Counted from the stretch's first letter, positions 9,067-18,330 are shown. The stretch is 56,613 nt of DNA from Baaleninema simplex PCC 7105 (GCF_000332355.1 NZ_KB235959.1:179999-236611); one strand, 5' to 3'. Notes: a model not told the origin generated them from the sequence alone. Made by a program: numbers and translations.

Positions 9067-11559
9067 TCACGCCGTCGGTGGCGTCGATCGCGCTGCAATT
9101 CGCACCACTTCCAACACGGCCGGAACCCCCGAAACAGGAGAAACTGAATCGGGAGCTGCCAAACAGGGAAACACCTGTAGCGGTAAGTTACGCTCGGCAA
9201 ACACGCGATTCGCTACGGTCGTCGTGAGCGGATCGAGAGTCACGAGCGGCAACGAAACGAGATCTAAATGTTGGACGAACACCTCTAAATACGCGGTCGG
9301 ATCGTCAGAGTTGCCAGTGCGATCGAGCAGCACGACATCCGGTTTCCAAACTTTCGCCAATATGTCGGCTTGTTCGAGGTCGTCCACTTCTACCACGCGA
9401 TAGTGGTGTTGATGGAACAGGCGATCGAGTGGCGATCGCGCTTCATCCGATCCCTCAGCCGCTCCAGCGTCCACCAGCCACAACACCGTCAGCGAGATTT
9501 TTGTTGGCGTTTCTTGACGGGAATCGCCGAGAATCTCAGCCAGTTTTTGTCGGTTGAGGGGAAAACCGAGCCAGGCATCAACCGTATCGGGCAATTTCGG
9601 GCGATCGCTCGTTGACGTCACCCACACCACCGATAAATCTCGGGTTTTGGCATCAGCTTTCAGCAACGTCAGCACGTCCGATCCCGATAAAATCGGCAGG
9701 GTGGGATGGAGAAAAATTCTACCGGGGCGCAACTGTCGCGCTTTCGCGAGCGCTTCTGGACCCGATCGCGCCAGAAACACTCGATAATCGGCATCGCTGA
9801 GGGCATCGATCAAAGGCGTCGCTCGGGCGATATCGGCATCGACGACGAGGGAAAAGCGAGGGTTGCGGAGATCGCTCGCTGGGGCTGGTAAATCTCGGCG
9901 ATCGTCGAGATCTCGTAGCGGAAGCAACAAGGTAAACTGGCTTCCCCCACCTTCTTGAGACGTAAAGTTAATTTCACCCCCATGCAACCGCGCCAACCGC
10001 TGAGCCAAAATCAAGCTCAACCCCACGGGAACAGTACGCTCGAGGTCAGACGCCGGAACGATCTCTTGATAGCTTTGAAAGACGAACGGTTGAGCGTCGG
10101 CGCGAATCCCGATCCCCGTATCCCAGACCACAAAAGCGATCCAGTCGTTCCACCGTTCGACGCACACCCCCACTCGACCGTCCGTCGGCGTGCGAGCGAT
10201 GGCATTCCACAGCAGGTACGACAGAATCTGAGGCAGTCGCACGGGATCGGCAATGGCGGTTTCGGCATCGGCCGCCACTTCTAAACTCAAGGTCGGCAAC
10301 GCTATCTCTTCGTTAGCTTGGCGGATTTGCCGTTCGGCTTGTCGGCTACAGTCGCGCACGGAAACTCGCTGGGGCTTGAGGGTCAGTTCCCCCGTTTCGA
10401 TCTGAGTCAGATCGTAGAGGTAGTTCACCACCGTCATCATTTGACGGCTGCTGCGGTAAATCAGTCGTGCGTACTCGGTTTGTCGGGGATTGAGGGGGCC
10501 GCAGTTGGGGTTTTGCAGGAGGTTGGACAACCCCAAAAGTCCGGTGAGGGGGGTTTTGAGTTCGTGGCTGATACAGGCAAGCAGCTCGGTTTTGAGGCGA
10601 TCGAGCTGGAGGAGATCGGCGTTTTTGGCCGAGAGTTCTTGGGTGCGTTTTTGGCGATCGGTCACGTCGCGGGCTAAAACCAACCAGAGGCGATCGGGTG
10701 TAGTCGGAAGTGAAAAGGCGAGATCGCAAGGTCGCACGCGATATCCAGCCGACAGTTGAAACGGCAGGGCTTCTACGAAAGGCGTCCAGGGAAACCAGGC
10801 GTCGGGGAGGGCGTTTCGACTCGAGAGGAGATCTGGGAGAACGTATAAATCGTCTAACGCGATCCGTGTCAGTTGCCAGAGTTGTCGCTCGCCGTTGTTC
10901 GCTCGACAGGCATAGAGGTAGCCACTGTCGGTTTCGGAACCGATCTCGAACAGGTGCGCGGCACTGCAATCGGTTTCGCCTTCGTTCAGAGAGTCCCACC
11001 AGCTATGCCAAGCGGAGTTTTGGGCGATCGCCACTCCCGAATCTGTCTGTAACTCGCAGGGAACGGGCAAGCGATCGAGCAGGCGTACGAGAAAGGCCAA
11101 AGGCGGGCCGGGCATTTCGATGGCGATCGCGGAGGGTTTGCGATCGGATCGTTCGGCGAAGGCCCGAGTCAACTGCTGGCGATCGAGCAGGCCGACGATT
11201 TCACCGTCAGCATCGACGAACACCACCTCTGACGCTACACTGTTCCAGTTGGGAACGTCCCCTTGCAAGCGATCGAACGTTAGCGATGCTGACAGGACTA
11301 GGGCGGGTTCGAGATAGCGATCGCACAAATCCGCCAGTGGAGTGTCTGGGGGAACTCCCGTCTGCAACGCCGATCGCAAGCTCTCGGCCGCCACTGTCCC
11401 GACCACCTGATTTTGCAGGCCAACGACAACGGCGCGATCGCGCGCTCCCAACGTCTCGATCGCGGTTGCGACTCCCACCGAATCGGGGCAGACGGGTACG
11501 TTATGGGTAAATTCCCTCAGCTCGGGGCAGAATACGATGGTTTGGGCGACTCGAACCAT
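9067..11559 (-). CDS. Hybrid sensor histidine kinase with CBS domains and two degenerate receivers
   Basis: About 830 residues from the ATG at 11559; an upstream GTG at 11580 would add seven. Residues 20-145 look like a CBS pair (DRAVVVGLQNQVVG, FVDADGEIVGLLDR), which often binds adenylates. A PAS-like stretch follows (about 180-305). The kinase core has the H box ISHELKTPLTG near residue 332, an N box with LLWNAIARTP, and the G1 box VVWDTGIGI. Two C-terminal receiver folds follow. In the first the expected phospho-Asp is His (FLHPTLP). The second keeps LLDRTG but, like the first, lacks the Lys of the normal KP motif. No transmembrane segment is seen, so it is probably cytoplasmic. It is divergently transcribed from kaiABC, which suggests but does not prove a link to the clock. 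Confidence 0.8.
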   Translation of the reverse strand: MVRVAQTIVFCPELREFTHNVPVCPDSVGVATAIETLGARDRAVVVGLQNQVVGTVAAESLRSALQTGVPPDTPLADLCDRYLEPALVLSASLTFDRLQGDVPNWNSVASEVVFVDADGEIVGLLDRQQLTRAFAERSDRKPSAIAIEMPGPPLAFLVRLLDRLPVPCELQTDSGVAIAQNSAWHSWWDSLNEGETDCSAAHLFEIGSETDSGYLYACRANNGERQLWQLTRIALDDLYVLPDLLSSRNALPDAWFPWTPFVEALPFQLSAGYRVRPCDLAFSLPTTPDRLWLVLARDVTDRQKRTQELSAKNADLLQLDRLKTELLACISHELKTPLTGLLGLSNLLQNPNCGPLNPRQTEYARLIYRSSRQMMTVVNYLYDLTQIETGELTLKPQRVSVRDCSRQAERQIRQANEEIALPTLSLEVAADAETAIADPVRLPQILSYLLWNAIARTPTDGRVGVCVERWNDWIAFVVWDTGIGIRADAQPFVFQSYQEIVPASDLERTVPVGLSLILAQRLARLHGGEINFTSQEGGGSQFTLLLPLRDLDDRRDLPAPASDLRNPRFSLVVDADIARATPLIDALSDADYRVFLARSGPEALAKARQLRPGRIFLHPTLPILSGSDVLTLLKADAKTRDLSVVWVTSTSDRPKLPDTVDAWLGFPLNRQKLAEILGDSRQETPTKISLTVLWLVDAGAAEGSDEARSPLDRLFHQHHYRVVEVDDLEQADILAKVWKPDVVLLDRTGNSDDPTAYLEVFVQHLDLVSLPLVTLDPLTTTVANRVFAERNLPLQVFPCLAAPDSVSPVSGVPAVLEVVRIAARSTPPTA

Positions 11560-11656
11560 AAATCTGTTGGGAAAGCACACGAGACAGTCTTCACGCTCTC
11601 CGACCTTTCCTCTCCTCCTTATTTATTATGATGCGCTTGGAATTAAAAGTCTTTCC

Positions 11657-11687
11657 AGGTTATTATTTCAATTAGTTACAATAACCT
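11657..11687. promoter_or_regulatory. Inverted repeat between the kinase gene and kaiA
   Basis: AGGTTATT at 11657-11664 is mirrored by AATAACCT at 11680-11687, separated by 15 bases, in the AT-rich spacer between two divergent genes. Its size and placement fit a dimeric regulator site for the kai or kinase promoter. I cannot assign a regulator. Confidence 0.4.
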
Positions 11688-11781
11688 TAAATAAAAATTA
11701 AATTCCGTTCGATACGGCTGCTCGATCGATCTTATCTTGTTTCGCCAAAATTCGACCGCCCTCAATCTCCCTTGTGTTTCA

Positions 11782-12645
11782 GTGCTACTTCAACTCTCTA
11801 TCTGCACCTTAATTCCGACACAAACCCTAGTCGAAGCACTACAACCGTGTCTCGACAGCGATCGCTATACCGTGACTGACTGCACCAGCGATCGCGAGTT
11901 CGTCGAATTTGTCGAGCAGAACAAACAATACCTCGACTGTCTGATCCTCGAAGAAAACAAACACCTCCCTTCCCTCGTCGAAAGGCTCAAGCAAACCAAA
12001 GTCTTGCTACCATCTGTCATTCTTACCCCGTCCCAAGATCGAGACGAAATATCGCCCGCCAACGAAGAATTTACCTATCACGATGCTGAAGTTTACCTAA
12101 ACGTCGACGGCTTGGTTCGCGTCTTCGAGGCGATCGACCGGGCGATCGATGGTTTCCTCAAACTGTCTCCCACCCAGCGATCGCACGAATCCGTTGCTCC
12201 CGAATCGATGCAAGCGGCCGGTACGGAAAGCTTTCTGATGGAGAAACAACAGCGGCTCGCCGATAAATTGAGGGAACGATTGGGATACTTAGGCGTGTAT
12301 TATAAACGGAACCCCCAACGGTTTTTAAGAAACTTACCGCGTGCAGAACAAGCTCAACTGCTCCAAGAACTTCAAAAACTCTACCGTCAAATTGTCCTTG
12401 ACTATTTTTCTCAAGATGCAACGCTCAATCAAGCAATAGATGAATTCGTAAACGTAGCGTTTTTTGCCGATATTTCAGTTACTCATATTGTCGAAATTCA
12501 TATGGATTTAATGGATGAGTTTTCCAAACAGCTAAAATTAGAAGGACGAAGCGAAGAAATCCTGTTGGATTACCGCTTGACCTTGATCGACACGATCGCT
12601 CATCTATGCGAAATGTATCGGCGATCGATTCCTCGAGAGTCCTAA
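11782..12645 (+). CDS. kaiA: Circadian clock protein KaiA
   Basis: KaiA binds the C-terminal tail of KaiC and stimulates its autophosphorylation. I choose the GTG at 11782 because it aligns with the known KaiA N terminus (M-LLQLSICTL) and gives 287 residues, close to the usual 284; an upstream TTG at 11737 adds an unconserved leader. Residues 1-135 are a pseudo-receiver domain with little sequence conservation. Residues about 165-287 are the four-helix KaiC-binding domain, recognised by RLGYLGVYYKRNPQRFLRNLP, EIHMDLMDEFSK and the C-terminal LIDTIAHLCEMYRRSIPRE. It leads a kaiA-kaiB-kaiC operon with spacers of 76 and 57 bp. Confidence 0.95.
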   Translation: MLLQLSICTLIPTQTLVEALQPCLDSDRYTVTDCTSDREFVEFVEQNKQYLDCLILEENKHLPSLVERLKQTKVLLPSVILTPSQDRDEISPANEEFTYHDAEVYLNVDGLVRVFEAIDRAIDGFLKLSPTQRSHESVAPESMQAAGTESFLMEKQQRLADKLRERLGYLGVYYKRNPQRFLRNLPRAEQAQLLQELQKLYRQIVLDYFSQDATLNQAIDEFVNVAFFADISVTHIVEIHMDLMDEFSKQLKLEGRSEEILLDYRLTLIDTIAHLCEMYRRSIPRES

Positions 12646-12721
12646 AAAAAGTGCGCCTCTCCAGCGACCCAGCTTTGTTTGACAAGTTCGGCAACCTCAA
12701 TTAAGATAGAAGATCGCGCGT

Positions 12722-13039
12722 ATGACTCCCCCCAAAAAAACCTACGTTCTCAAACTCTACGTGGCCGGAAACACCACGAACTCCGTGCGAGCGCTCAAGA
12801 CCCTCAACACCCTTCTCGAACAGGAGTTTCAAGGGGTTTACGCTCTCAAAGTGATCGACGTCTTGAAGAATCCCCAACTGGCCGAAGAAGATAAAATCCT
12901 CGCCACTCCTACCCTCGCCAAAATTCTGCCGCCTCCCGTGCGTAAAATTATCGGCGACCTATCCGACCGAGAAAAAGTCTTGATCGGCTTGGACTTACTC
13001 TACGAAGAACTGTACGATCGCGAATCGGACGTACAATAA
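12722..13039 (+). CDS. kaiB: Circadian clock protein KaiB
   Basis: KaiB switches between a tetrameric ground fold and a thioredoxin-like fold that binds phosphorylated KaiC, sequesters KaiA and docks output kinases. The 105-residue sequence is highly conserved: [20 protein letters not shown] at the N terminus, [20 protein letters not shown] in the centre, and [20 protein letters not shown] with the cis-proline region. The acidic tail (ELYDRESDV) is also typical. It is the second gene of the kai operon. Confidence 0.97.
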   Translation: MTPPKKTYVLKLYVAGNTTNSVRALKTLNTLLEQEFQGVYALKVIDVLKNPQLAEEDKILATPTLAKILPPPVRKIIGDLSDREKVLIGLDLLYEELYDRESDVQ

Positions 13040-13096
13040 CACGGTGCTGCCTTCAACGGTTGAAAAACGGTTTGATAAAAACGTCTCGATAAAAAC

Positions 13097-14659
13097 ATGG
13101 AAAGTACATCCGATCGGGAGAACCAACGCAAAATAAAAGCGGTCGAGAAAATCCTCACCAGTATCGAGGGCTTCGACGATATCAGTCACGGAGGGCTTCC
13201 GAGGGGGCGAACGACCCTCGTGAGCGGAACCTCCGGTACGGGTAAAACCCTGTTTGCCATTCAGTTTATCTACAACGGCATCACCTACTTTAACGAACCC
13301 GGCGTCTTCGTCACCTTTGAAGAATCGCCCACGGACTTGATCAAAAACGCTCAAAGTTTCGGGTGGGACTTACAAGGACTCGTCGACGAAGGCAAACTGT
13401 TTATCCTCGATGCCTCCCCCGACCCCGAAGGACAAGACGTCGTGGGCAACTTCGACCTGTCGGCTTTAATAGAGCGCATTCAGTACGGCATTCGCAAATA
13501 CAAAGCCAAACGGGTCTCCATCGACTCCGTTACCGCCGTTTTCCAACAATACGACGCCGCCCCCGTCATCCGTCGGGAAATCTTTCGCCTGGTGGCACGC
13601 CTCAAACAACTCGGCGCTACGACCGTTATGACCACCGAACGCATCGAAGAATACGGCCCCGTCGCTCGTTTCGGCGTTGAAGAGTTCGTCTCGGATAACG
13701 TGGTCATCGTCCGTAACGTCCTCGAAGGCGAACGGCGTCGCCGCACCATCGAAATTCTCAAACTGCGGGGAACCACCCACATGAAGGGAGAATATCCCTT
13801 CACGATGACCAACAACGGCATCAATATCTTCCCCCTCGGGGCGATGCGCCTGACACAGCGATCGTCCAACGTGCGCGTGTCTTCGGGCGTTACCACTCTC
13901 GACGAAATGTGTGGCGGCGGCTTTTTCAAGGACTCCATCATTCTCGCCACTGGCGCCACGGGAACGGGCAAAACGCTGTTGGTGAGCAAATTTGCCCAAG
14001 AAGGCTGTCTCAAGGGCGAACGGGCTATCCTGTTCGCGTACGAAGAATCTCGCGCTCAACTGCTTCGCAACGCCTACTCTTGGGGCATCGATTTCGAGGA
14101 AATGGAACGGCGCGGCTTGTTGAAAATCCTCTGCGCCTACCCCGAATCGGCCGGTCTCGAAGATCACTTGCAGATCATCAAAACTGAGATCGTCGATTTC
14201 AAGCCCTCTCGCATCGCGATCGACTCTCTGTCTGCGTTGGCAAGAGGTGTCAGTAACAATGCCTTCCGTCAGTTCGTGATCGGTGTGACCGGCTACGCCA
14301 AGCAAGAAGAAATTACGGGCTTTTTCACTAACACCACCGATCAATTTATGGGGTCGCACTCGATTACGGATTCCCACATTTCTACGATTACCGACACCAT
14401 TATCATGTTGCAGTACGTGGAAATTCGCGGGCAAATGTCGCGGGCGATCAACGTCTTTAAAATGCGTGGGTCTTGGCACGATACGGGCATTCGCGAATAC
14501 ACCATCAGCGCCAACGGCCCCGAAATTAAAGACTCGTTCCGCAACTACGAAGGAATCATTAGCGGTTCTCCTTCGCGGATCGCCGTCGATGAAAAATCCG
14601 AGCTGTCCCGCATCGTGCGTGGCGTTCAGGGAACGGGGAAAGACGAAGGGAAGTTATAG
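13097..14659 (+). CDS. kaiC: Circadian clock ATPase/autokinase KaiC
   Basis: KaiC is the hexameric core oscillator; its slow ATPase and ordered phosphorylation generate the 24-hour rhythm. The 520-residue product has two RecA-like halves, CI and CII, each with a Walker A motif: GTSGTGKT with Lys50, and GATGTGKT near residue 290. The catalytic Glu pairs are TFEESP and AYEESR. The phosphorylation site is in SITDSHISTITDT, with Ser429/Thr430 equivalent to Ser431/Thr432 of Synechococcus elongatus and the regulatory Thr five residues before. The R-rich GERRRRT stretch and the C-terminal KaiA-binding A-loop/tail (VDEKSELSRIVRGVQ) are intact. All features indicate a functional protein. Confidence 0.97.
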   Translation: MESTSDRENQRKIKAVEKILTSIEGFDDISHGGLPRGRTTLVSGTSGTGKTLFAIQFIYNGITYFNEPGVFVTFEESPTDLIKNAQSFGWDLQGLVDEGKLFILDASPDPEGQDVVGNFDLSALIERIQYGIRKYKAKRVSIDSVTAVFQQYDAAPVIRREIFRLVARLKQLGATTVMTTERIEEYGPVARFGVEEFVSDNVVIVRNVLEGERRRRTIEILKLRGTTHMKGEYPFTMTNNGINIFPLGAMRLTQRSSNVRVSSGVTTLDEMCGGGFFKDSIILATGATGTGKTLLVSKFAQEGCLKGERAILFAYEESRAQLLRNAYSWGIDFEEMERRGLLKILCAYPESAGLEDHLQIIKTEIVDFKPSRIAIDSLSALARGVSNNAFRQFVIGVTGYAKQEEITGFFTNTTDQFMGSHSITDSHISTITDTIIMLQYVEIRGQMSRAINVFKMRGSWHDTGIREYTISANGPEIKDSFRNYEGIISGSPSRIAVDEKSELSRIVRGVQGTGKDEGKL

Positions 14660-14768
14660 GAGGAGCGCGAAACCGGAACAGGTCGGGGAGGTTTGTAAAC
14701 TGTCCCCTGTTTCCCCATAGCTGCGAGGTTCCTCGAGTACGGTTTTCAACAGTTGCCTGTTGTGAGCC

Positions 14769-16163
14769 ATGAGTCGATCGAGCGTTCTGCCCCTATTTTT
14801 CGCCGTTCTCGTCAGCGCGATCGCCGTCGCTCCCCAACCGAGCGATCGCGCGATCGAACTTCCCCTCGACGCAGCCGCTCGAGTCTTATCGGCAGAAGCG
14901 ACACCAGAAAACGACGACGTTCGCGTCGAAGCTCTCGAATTCACCCCAGACGGCTTCGGAGTTCTTTCCTATACGACCGACGGCTTCGTGGGACTGGGAA
15001 ACGGCGACGCGCCCCGTTCCGATCGCTTTAAATTGGCGGTGGCGGCCGAACAGGTGAGTCCAAACCGACAGACGATCGCTCGACTGACTCCCAGCGAAGA
15101 CGGCGACACCCTCGTCGAACTGCTCGACACGAACGGACAAGTCCGCGATCGCGTTCTGACGAACTTCGGGTGGGGCGACGATGTCTATCGTTTGCAATGG
15201 TCGCCCGACAGTCAATACTGGCTGCTACTGGGGGTCGATGAGGGAACGGTGGGAATTTGGACGCACCAAGGGGACGCCGTCGCGGAATTCCAGCATTCGG
15301 GGAGCATCGAAACTCTGGTTTGGAGTCCAGACGGCCGGCGATTGGCGGTGAAAGGGCTTAACGAGACAACAGTGGTGTTGTACGATCGCCACGGTCGGCA
15401 ACTGCTCGATTTCGAGAGTTCCGCTGCGGGACTCGAGGCGTTGGTGTTTTCCCCGACGGGCGATCGTTGGGTCGCGATCGACACTGAGGAAACCGTTTGG
15501 ATGTACGATCGTTCGGGCGATCGCGTAGCGCGTCTCGATCGCGGCGACCGACAGCCCTGGCGCCTACAGTTCAGCCCCGACGGAACGCGGGTGTTGATGC
15601 AACGACGCGATCGCGCGACGGTGTTGCTCTGGAGTGCAGACGGTCGTTTGCTAGCCCGACTCGAACCCGACGCTGACGGCGTCGCCACCGCAGAATGGAG
15701 TCCAGACGGAACGGCGATCGCAACTCGCGTTGAAGGGCGCGATAGTGTGCGCGTGTGGAATTTGGACGGCGACCTCGAGACTACCTTACCGGGCGATCGC
15801 TTTCGTTGGCGCACCAGTGGACGAGACGATCGCACGATCCTCTTGACCCTAGCCAAAACCGGAAGCCTGTCCCTATTCGATGTCGCCGCAGACAACCCCG
15901 TCCAGAGTTGGCGCGGCCATCAAACCGCCGCTGTTGACGGCCAGTTCAGTCCCGACGGCCAGCAGTTCGCCACCGTCGATGGAGACGGTTTAGTGCGATT
16001 GTGGACTTTGGACGGACAGGCCGTCGAACGCTGGCAAATTCCCCGTTCCCGTGTCACCGCCTCAGAAGATGCGATCGTCTCGATTGCAATTCGCCCCGAC
16101 AACCGAGCGATCGCGATCGCCGAAGCGGACGCCACCGTTTGGCAGTTGATAATTGATAATTGA
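14769..16163 (+). CDS. Exported WD40/beta-propeller repeat protein
   Basis: 464 residues with an apparent signal peptide (MSRSSVLPLFFAVLVSAIAV, then APQPS), so the propeller is probably periplasmic. The rest is a series of roughly 40-residue blades with FSPDG/WSPDG and RLW/VWN-type strands (LQWSPDSQYWLLLG, VWSPDGRRLAVKG, FSPDGQQFATVDGDGLVRLW). No catalytic motif is visible; such propellers usually act as binding scaffolds. It follows kaiC on the same strand after 109 bp, so co-transcription is possible, but a clock role is not indicated. The stop codon and last residues (LIIDN) come from a heptamer repeat array that runs into the gene. Confidence 0.75.
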   Translation: MSRSSVLPLFFAVLVSAIAVAPQPSDRAIELPLDAAARVLSAEATPENDDVRVEALEFTPDGFGVLSYTTDGFVGLGNGDAPRSDRFKLAVAAEQVSPNRQTIARLTPSEDGDTLVELLDTNGQVRDRVLTNFGWGDDVYRLQWSPDSQYWLLLGVDEGTVGIWTHQGDAVAEFQHSGSIETLVWSPDGRRLAVKGLNETTVVLYDRHGRQLLDFESSAAGLEALVFSPTGDRWVAIDTEETVWMYDRSGDRVARLDRGDRQPWRLQFSPDGTRVLMQRRDRATVLLWSADGRLLARLEPDADGVATAEWSPDGTAIATRVEGRDSVRVWNLDGDLETTLPGDRFRWRTSGRDDRTILLTLAKTGSLSLFDVAADNPVQSWRGHQTAAVDGQFSPDGQQFATVDGDGLVRLWTLDGQAVERWQIPRSRVTASEDAIVSIAIRPDNRAIAIAEADATVWQLIIDN

Positions 16164-16173
16164 TAATTGATAA
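16146..16173. repeat. TTGATAA heptamer array
   Basis: Four perfect tandem TTGATAA units overlap the 3' end and stop codon of the WD40 gene. Seven-base units shift frame on each copy, so a change in copy number would alter the C terminus by a few residues. Confidence 0.85.
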
Positions 16174-16247
16174 TTGACAAGCTTACTTAACTTGTCTTGC
16201 AGAAACTCTCAACTGTCTTCACTGGTGACTGGCGACTGAAAAAAACC

Positions 16248-17039
16248 ATGTCTCAACTCAGAGCGTTAATTTTCGACGTAGACGGAACCCTCGCCGAAAC
16301 CGAACGAGACGGACATCGCGTCGCGTTTAACCGCGCCTTCACCGAAGCCGGACTCGATTGGGATTGGTCGATCGCACTCTACGGAAAACTCGTTTCCGTT
16401 TCGGGGGGAAAAGAACGCCTCAAACACTACATCCACCATTACCAAAGCGATTTCGAGCCTCCCAGCGACCTCGACGCCTTCGTGCGTCGCCTCCACGCGA
16501 CCAAAACTGAAATTTACCGCCAACTCCTCCACGACGGCGCGATTCCCCTGCGTTCGGGGGTCAAACGTCTCCTCGACGAAGCTCGCCGCGAAAATCTGCG
16601 TTTGGCGATCGCCACCACCAGCGCCCTTCCCAACGCCATCGCGTTACTCGAAAAACACCTCGATCCCGACTGGTTCGAGGAAATCGCCGCCGGAGATATC
16701 GTTCCCGCGAAAAAACCCGCCCCGGACATTTACCACTACGTCCTCGACAAAATGGCGTTGACCCCTCAAGACTGCTTGGTGTTCGAGGATTCCCCCCACG
16801 GCTTACAAGCATCTCTCAGTGCGGGGTTAACAACCGTCGTGACCGTCAACGACTATACTCGCCACAGTGAGTTTAGCGGTGCAGCATTAGTCCTCGGGAG
16901 TTTGGGAGAACCGGATACCTCGTTTGAAGTGCTATCGGGAAATGCGGGAACCCTCGCAGACGCGAACTATTTCGATTGTGCCTTAGCCCGCCGACTGCTG
17001 GAGTCGCCTACAGCGAGCAGTGAAGACAGTCACCCGTGA
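16248..17039 (+). CDS. HAD-superfamily hydrolase, CbbY/beta-phosphoglucomutase-like
   Basis: 263 residues from the ATG at 16248; the frame extends upstream to 16197 without conserved sequence. The N terminus carries HAD motif I, LIFDVDGTLAETE, with the nucleophile and acid/base Asp pair (Asp10, Asp12). A helical cap follows (about 20-90). Motif II is ATTSALPNA near residue 125, and motifs III/IV are in PAKKPAPDIY and LVFEDSPHGLQA. This arrangement and the GHRVAFNRAF start of the cap match the CbbY group, known for xylulose-1,5-bisphosphate phosphatase activity in photosynthetic organisms. The substrate here is inferred and could be another sugar phosphate. Confidence 0.8.
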   Translation: MSQLRALIFDVDGTLAETERDGHRVAFNRAFTEAGLDWDWSIALYGKLVSVSGGKERLKHYIHHYQSDFEPPSDLDAFVRRLHATKTEIYRQLLHDGAIPLRSGVKRLLDEARRENLRLAIATTSALPNAIALLEKHLDPDWFEEIAAGDIVPAKKPAPDIYHYVLDKMALTPQDCLVFEDSPHGLQASLSAGLTTVVTVNDYTRHSEFSGAALVLGSLGEPDTSFEVLSGNAGTLADANYFDCALARRLLESPTASSEDSHP

Positions 17040-17060
17040 GGAGATCGGGTGAAACTGTTA

Positions 17061-17094
17061 CCCCTCTTCCCTCTTCCCTCTTCACTCTTCCCTG
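17061..17094. repeat. Pyrimidine-rich CCCTCTT array
   Basis: Repeated CCCTCTT units in the spacer between the HAD and acyltransferase genes, on the same strand. This is the same kind of low-complexity array as at 8991 and 37345. Confidence 0.6.
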
Positions 17095-17255
17095 AAGAAG
17101 CTCCCCTGCTTCCTCGATCGCAATCGATCGCGGTGTTATAGCACAGACACCGTTTTAAACTGTCCGCAGTTTCGCAGACAAGCAAACGCGATAGGCTTAA
17201 GGTAGGAGACGACTACCCATGTCAGGGTTGCGTTTGTCTTCTTCCATCGAGCCAC

Positions 17256-18002
17256 ATGACTCAGCTAAACTTGCCTGAAAAACACACCAAAACTTCCAAA
17301 ACCCATCACAGTAACTCAGTCTCATCTCGAGTTTCACCGTGGCTGAGTGCAATTCTCTATCCTCTCGCTCACTATGTCGTATTACCTGCGTATTTCCGAC
17401 ATATCGACGTACGAGGACAAGAAAACCTTCCCCAGTCAGGAACGGTAATCCTCGCACCTACCCATCGATCGCGTTGGGACCCCATTCTCGTTGCTTATCT
17501 CGCCGGTCGTCGCGTCACCGGACGCGATCCCAGGTTCATGACTTCCGCGAACGAAACGAAGGGAGTTCAAGGTTGGATCGTCCGTCGGCTCGGAGCGTTT
17601 CCCGTCAATTTAAACCGGGTAGACATTGCAAGTTTGCGACACGGAATTGACTTATTGTTACAGCAAGAAATGCTCGTTATTTTTCCAGAAGCGAACATTT
17701 TTTTCGTCAAACGAAATATTGAAAAAAGCAATCCCGACCCCGAACAAATTTATCGCATGAAACCCGGCTTAGGACGATTGGCGATGCAAGTTCTCGAACA
17801 ACACCCCGATACTGAGATTCATGTCGTTCCCATCAGCCTTCGCTACAGTACGGGAACCCCGAAGTGGCGGTGTGACGTGCGAGTTCGGATCGCTGAAGCG
17901 ATGGACGTCAACGACTATTTTGATGGTGCGCCTAAACGCAGCGCGAAACGCTTGATGGCCGATTTACAAGATCGGCTCAAAGTTTTACACGAGACCTATT
18001 AA
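17256..18002 (+). CDS. PlsC-like lysophospholipid acyltransferase
   Basis: 248 residues with the two hallmark motifs of glycerolipid acyltransferases: the catalytic HX4D as THRSRWDPI near residue 70, and an acyl-acceptor motif FPEANIF near residue 145 in place of the classic FPEGTR. Between them, MTSANETKGVQGWIVRRLGAFPVN matches the family. It probably acylates a lysophosphatidate or similar acceptor at the membrane. The replaced FPEG suggests a divergent paralogue rather than the main PlsC, so substrate is uncertain. The ATG at 17256 gives 50 residues of leader; a later start cannot be excluded. Confidence 0.75.
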   Translation: MTQLNLPEKHTKTSKTHHSNSVSSRVSPWLSAILYPLAHYVVLPAYFRHIDVRGQENLPQSGTVILAPTHRSRWDPILVAYLAGRRVTGRDPRFMTSANETKGVQGWIVRRLGAFPVNLNRVDIASLRHGIDLLLQQEMLVIFPEANIFFVKRNIEKSNPDPEQIYRMKPGLGRLAMQVLEQHPDTEIHVVPISLRYSTGTPKWRCDVRVRIAEAMDVNDYFDGAPKRSAKRLMADLQDRLKVLHETY

Positions 18003-18330
18003 GTACTGTTAAATCGCTCGGTTTTTGTTCTAGCCATCCTAAATCAGTTACAAAGTAATCTCAAAAGTCAGGATTCCAGCCTGTGGTACGTTCTGCGAAT
18101 CCAGTCGAATGGCGGCAGATGGGGTGCATCTCAATTCTGCGATAAGTATAAATACTTAAAAGAGTAAATCCCCTTCTAGCAGTCCTTGAGGAAGATATTG
18201 ACAAATTGCCGAACTTGTGTATTTGCGAAAGTGAGATGCACCCGATAGAAGATAGAAAGCGCATTATACGGTATACGGTACTGGAGACGCTCAGGTCTTT
18301 AACTGTTAACTGTTCGCTGTAAAAGAGGTT
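18003..18330. other. Intergenic spacer holding a MITE-like element
   Basis: No coding potential is apparent. The central part is the 122-bp inverted-repeat element listed separately. The remainder is AT-rich with no clear terminator after the acyltransferase gene. Confidence 0.6.
18122..18243. mobile_element. MITE-like element, 122 bp, 12-bp perfect terminal inverted repeats
   Basis: GGGTGCATCTCA at 18122-18133 is perfectly inverted as TGAGATGCACCC at 18232-18243, with weaker similarity continuing inward (ATTCTGCG and CTTTCGCA). The interior has no open frame of note. The same terminal sequence, slightly diverged, flanks a second region at 26984 and 28311, so it is a dispersed family. No parent transposase is in the window. 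Confidence 0.65.

Noticed and set aside
10710-11510. A 266-residue Arg/Ser-rich plus-strand frame inside the hybrid kinase gene
   Set aside because: Low-complexity shadow of the kinase, which has clear HisKA and ATPase motifs on the other strand.
11737-11781. Longer KaiA starting at a TTG
   Set aside because: The extra 15 residues do not match known KaiA proteins, while the GTG at 11782 aligns with the conserved N terminus.
13466-14479. A 337-residue open frame antisense to kaiC
   Set aside because: His/Asp-rich shadow of a highly conserved gene; no start signal or homology.
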